From NCBI GenBank assembly GCA_016213305.1, contig JACRAV010000260.1, positions 1 through 6,096 of the forward strand: 6,096 nt of DNA, read 5' to 3'. The notes under the pieces are model-generated. The model saw nothing but the letters and a program-made list of their open reading frames with translations, did no database searches and was not told the origin of the DNA. Of the stretch, positions 5,875 to 6,096 are shown in pieces; position 1 is the first letter of the stretch; each line of letters begins with the position of its first letter. Made by a program: the position numbers and the translations under genes. Origin of the DNA: Candidatus Zixiibacteriota bacterium. Its GTDB lineage: Bacteria > Zixibacteria > MSB-5A5 > GN15 > FEB-12.

Positions 5875-6096
5875 ATGCCAACGGGAAAGACAGCAACAAT
5901 CCGCAATGCATCAGACCGGGCCGTTAGTCCCGATACCGGGCGAAACAGAACAGATGTTCGGCGGCTGACCCTCGCCCACAGCGGCGGTCACTGTGGCGAA
6001 ATCGCCCGCGAAATCAGCCGGCTCAAGTCCGCCGAAGAAGCTCTTCCCCATGCCACGGGGATCATGGATTCCCAGGGAATCATCATTCATTGTAGC
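5875..6096 (+). CDS. N-terminal fragment of a possible PAS-domain sensor protein (partial)
   Basis: A plus-strand frame open for 74 codons to the window edge, with a good ribosome site and codon use shifting to GC-rich like the operon genes. The first 30 or so residues are polar and probably disordered. Then come a helical segment (GEIAREISRLKSAEEAL, about 41-57) and ATGIMDSQGIIIHCS (60-74). A helix followed by a D-x-x-G-x-I turn entering a beta strand is how many PAS domains begin, so a signalling protein such as a histidine kinase, sigma54 activator or other PAS regulator is plausible. No signal peptide or membrane segment is seen in this part, suggesting a cytoplasmic protein. It is divergent from the cytochrome operon and shares its upstream region, so it could regulate it, but this is inference. 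The family assignment rests on about 25 residues and is tentative; the gene itself is more secure than its function. Confidence 0.55.
   Translation, partial: MPTGKTATIRNASDRAVSPDTGRNRTDVRRLTLAHSGGHCGEIAREISRLKSAEEALPHATGIMDSQGIIIHCS

Noticed and set aside
5580..5906. 108-codon minus-strand open frame in the intergenic region
   Set aside because: No ribosome site, no domain and scattered cysteines; it overlaps the start of the plus-strand gene and probably arises by chance.

Overview
The window carries a compact minus-strand operon for a large membrane-anchored electron-transfer system, with a divergent plus-strand gene at the right edge and a transporter gene running off the left edge. Many CXXCH haem-attachment motifs, Sec-type signal peptides and a four-helix cytochrome b point to a Gram-negative bacterium that respires anaerobically with multihaem cytochromes. 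The coding DNA is GC-rich and the intergenic DNA clearly more AT-rich. The overall style recalls metal-reducing or sediment/subsurface lineages (Geobacter-like Desulfobacterota, Zixibacteria and similar), but no marker gene fixes the taxon.

Layout, in the direction of minus-strand transcription from right to left: a promoter near 5442-5469; an 11-haem cytochrome c (5395-4187); a 9-haem paralogue (4185-3142); a dihaem-type membrane cytochrome b (3136-2183); a 15-haem cytochrome c with a NapC/NirT/NrfH-like N-terminus (2186-612); then, after 94 bases, the start of an EamA/DMT-family transporter (517 to the left edge). Spacings of 1 bp, 5 bp and a 4-bp overlap join the four cytochrome genes into one unit. 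To the right lies a 479-base intergenic region (5396-5874) with no convincing gene but with a good promoter, an imperfect inverted repeat, a 13-bp palindrome and a repeated CGCAC..AAAT word. A plus-strand gene starting at 5875, possibly a PAS-domain sensor, runs off the right edge.

How the genes could work together (inference): cytochrome b and the NrfH-like N-terminus of the 15-haem protein are two possible quinone-facing sites in the inner membrane. The 9- and 11-haem proteins are exported and held to the periplasmic face by single C-terminal helices. Together the four proteins carry 35 c-type haem motifs plus probably two b haems, enough for a long periplasmic wire between the quinone pool and an acceptor or donor. 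No CXXCK active-site motif, molybdoenzyme or outer-membrane porin is encoded here, so the terminal partner must lie elsewhere. The general plan of b-type cytochrome plus several multihaem c-type cytochromes resembles the Cbc menaquinol oxidoreductase complexes proposed in Geobacter, but I cannot assign this operon to a named Cbc type.
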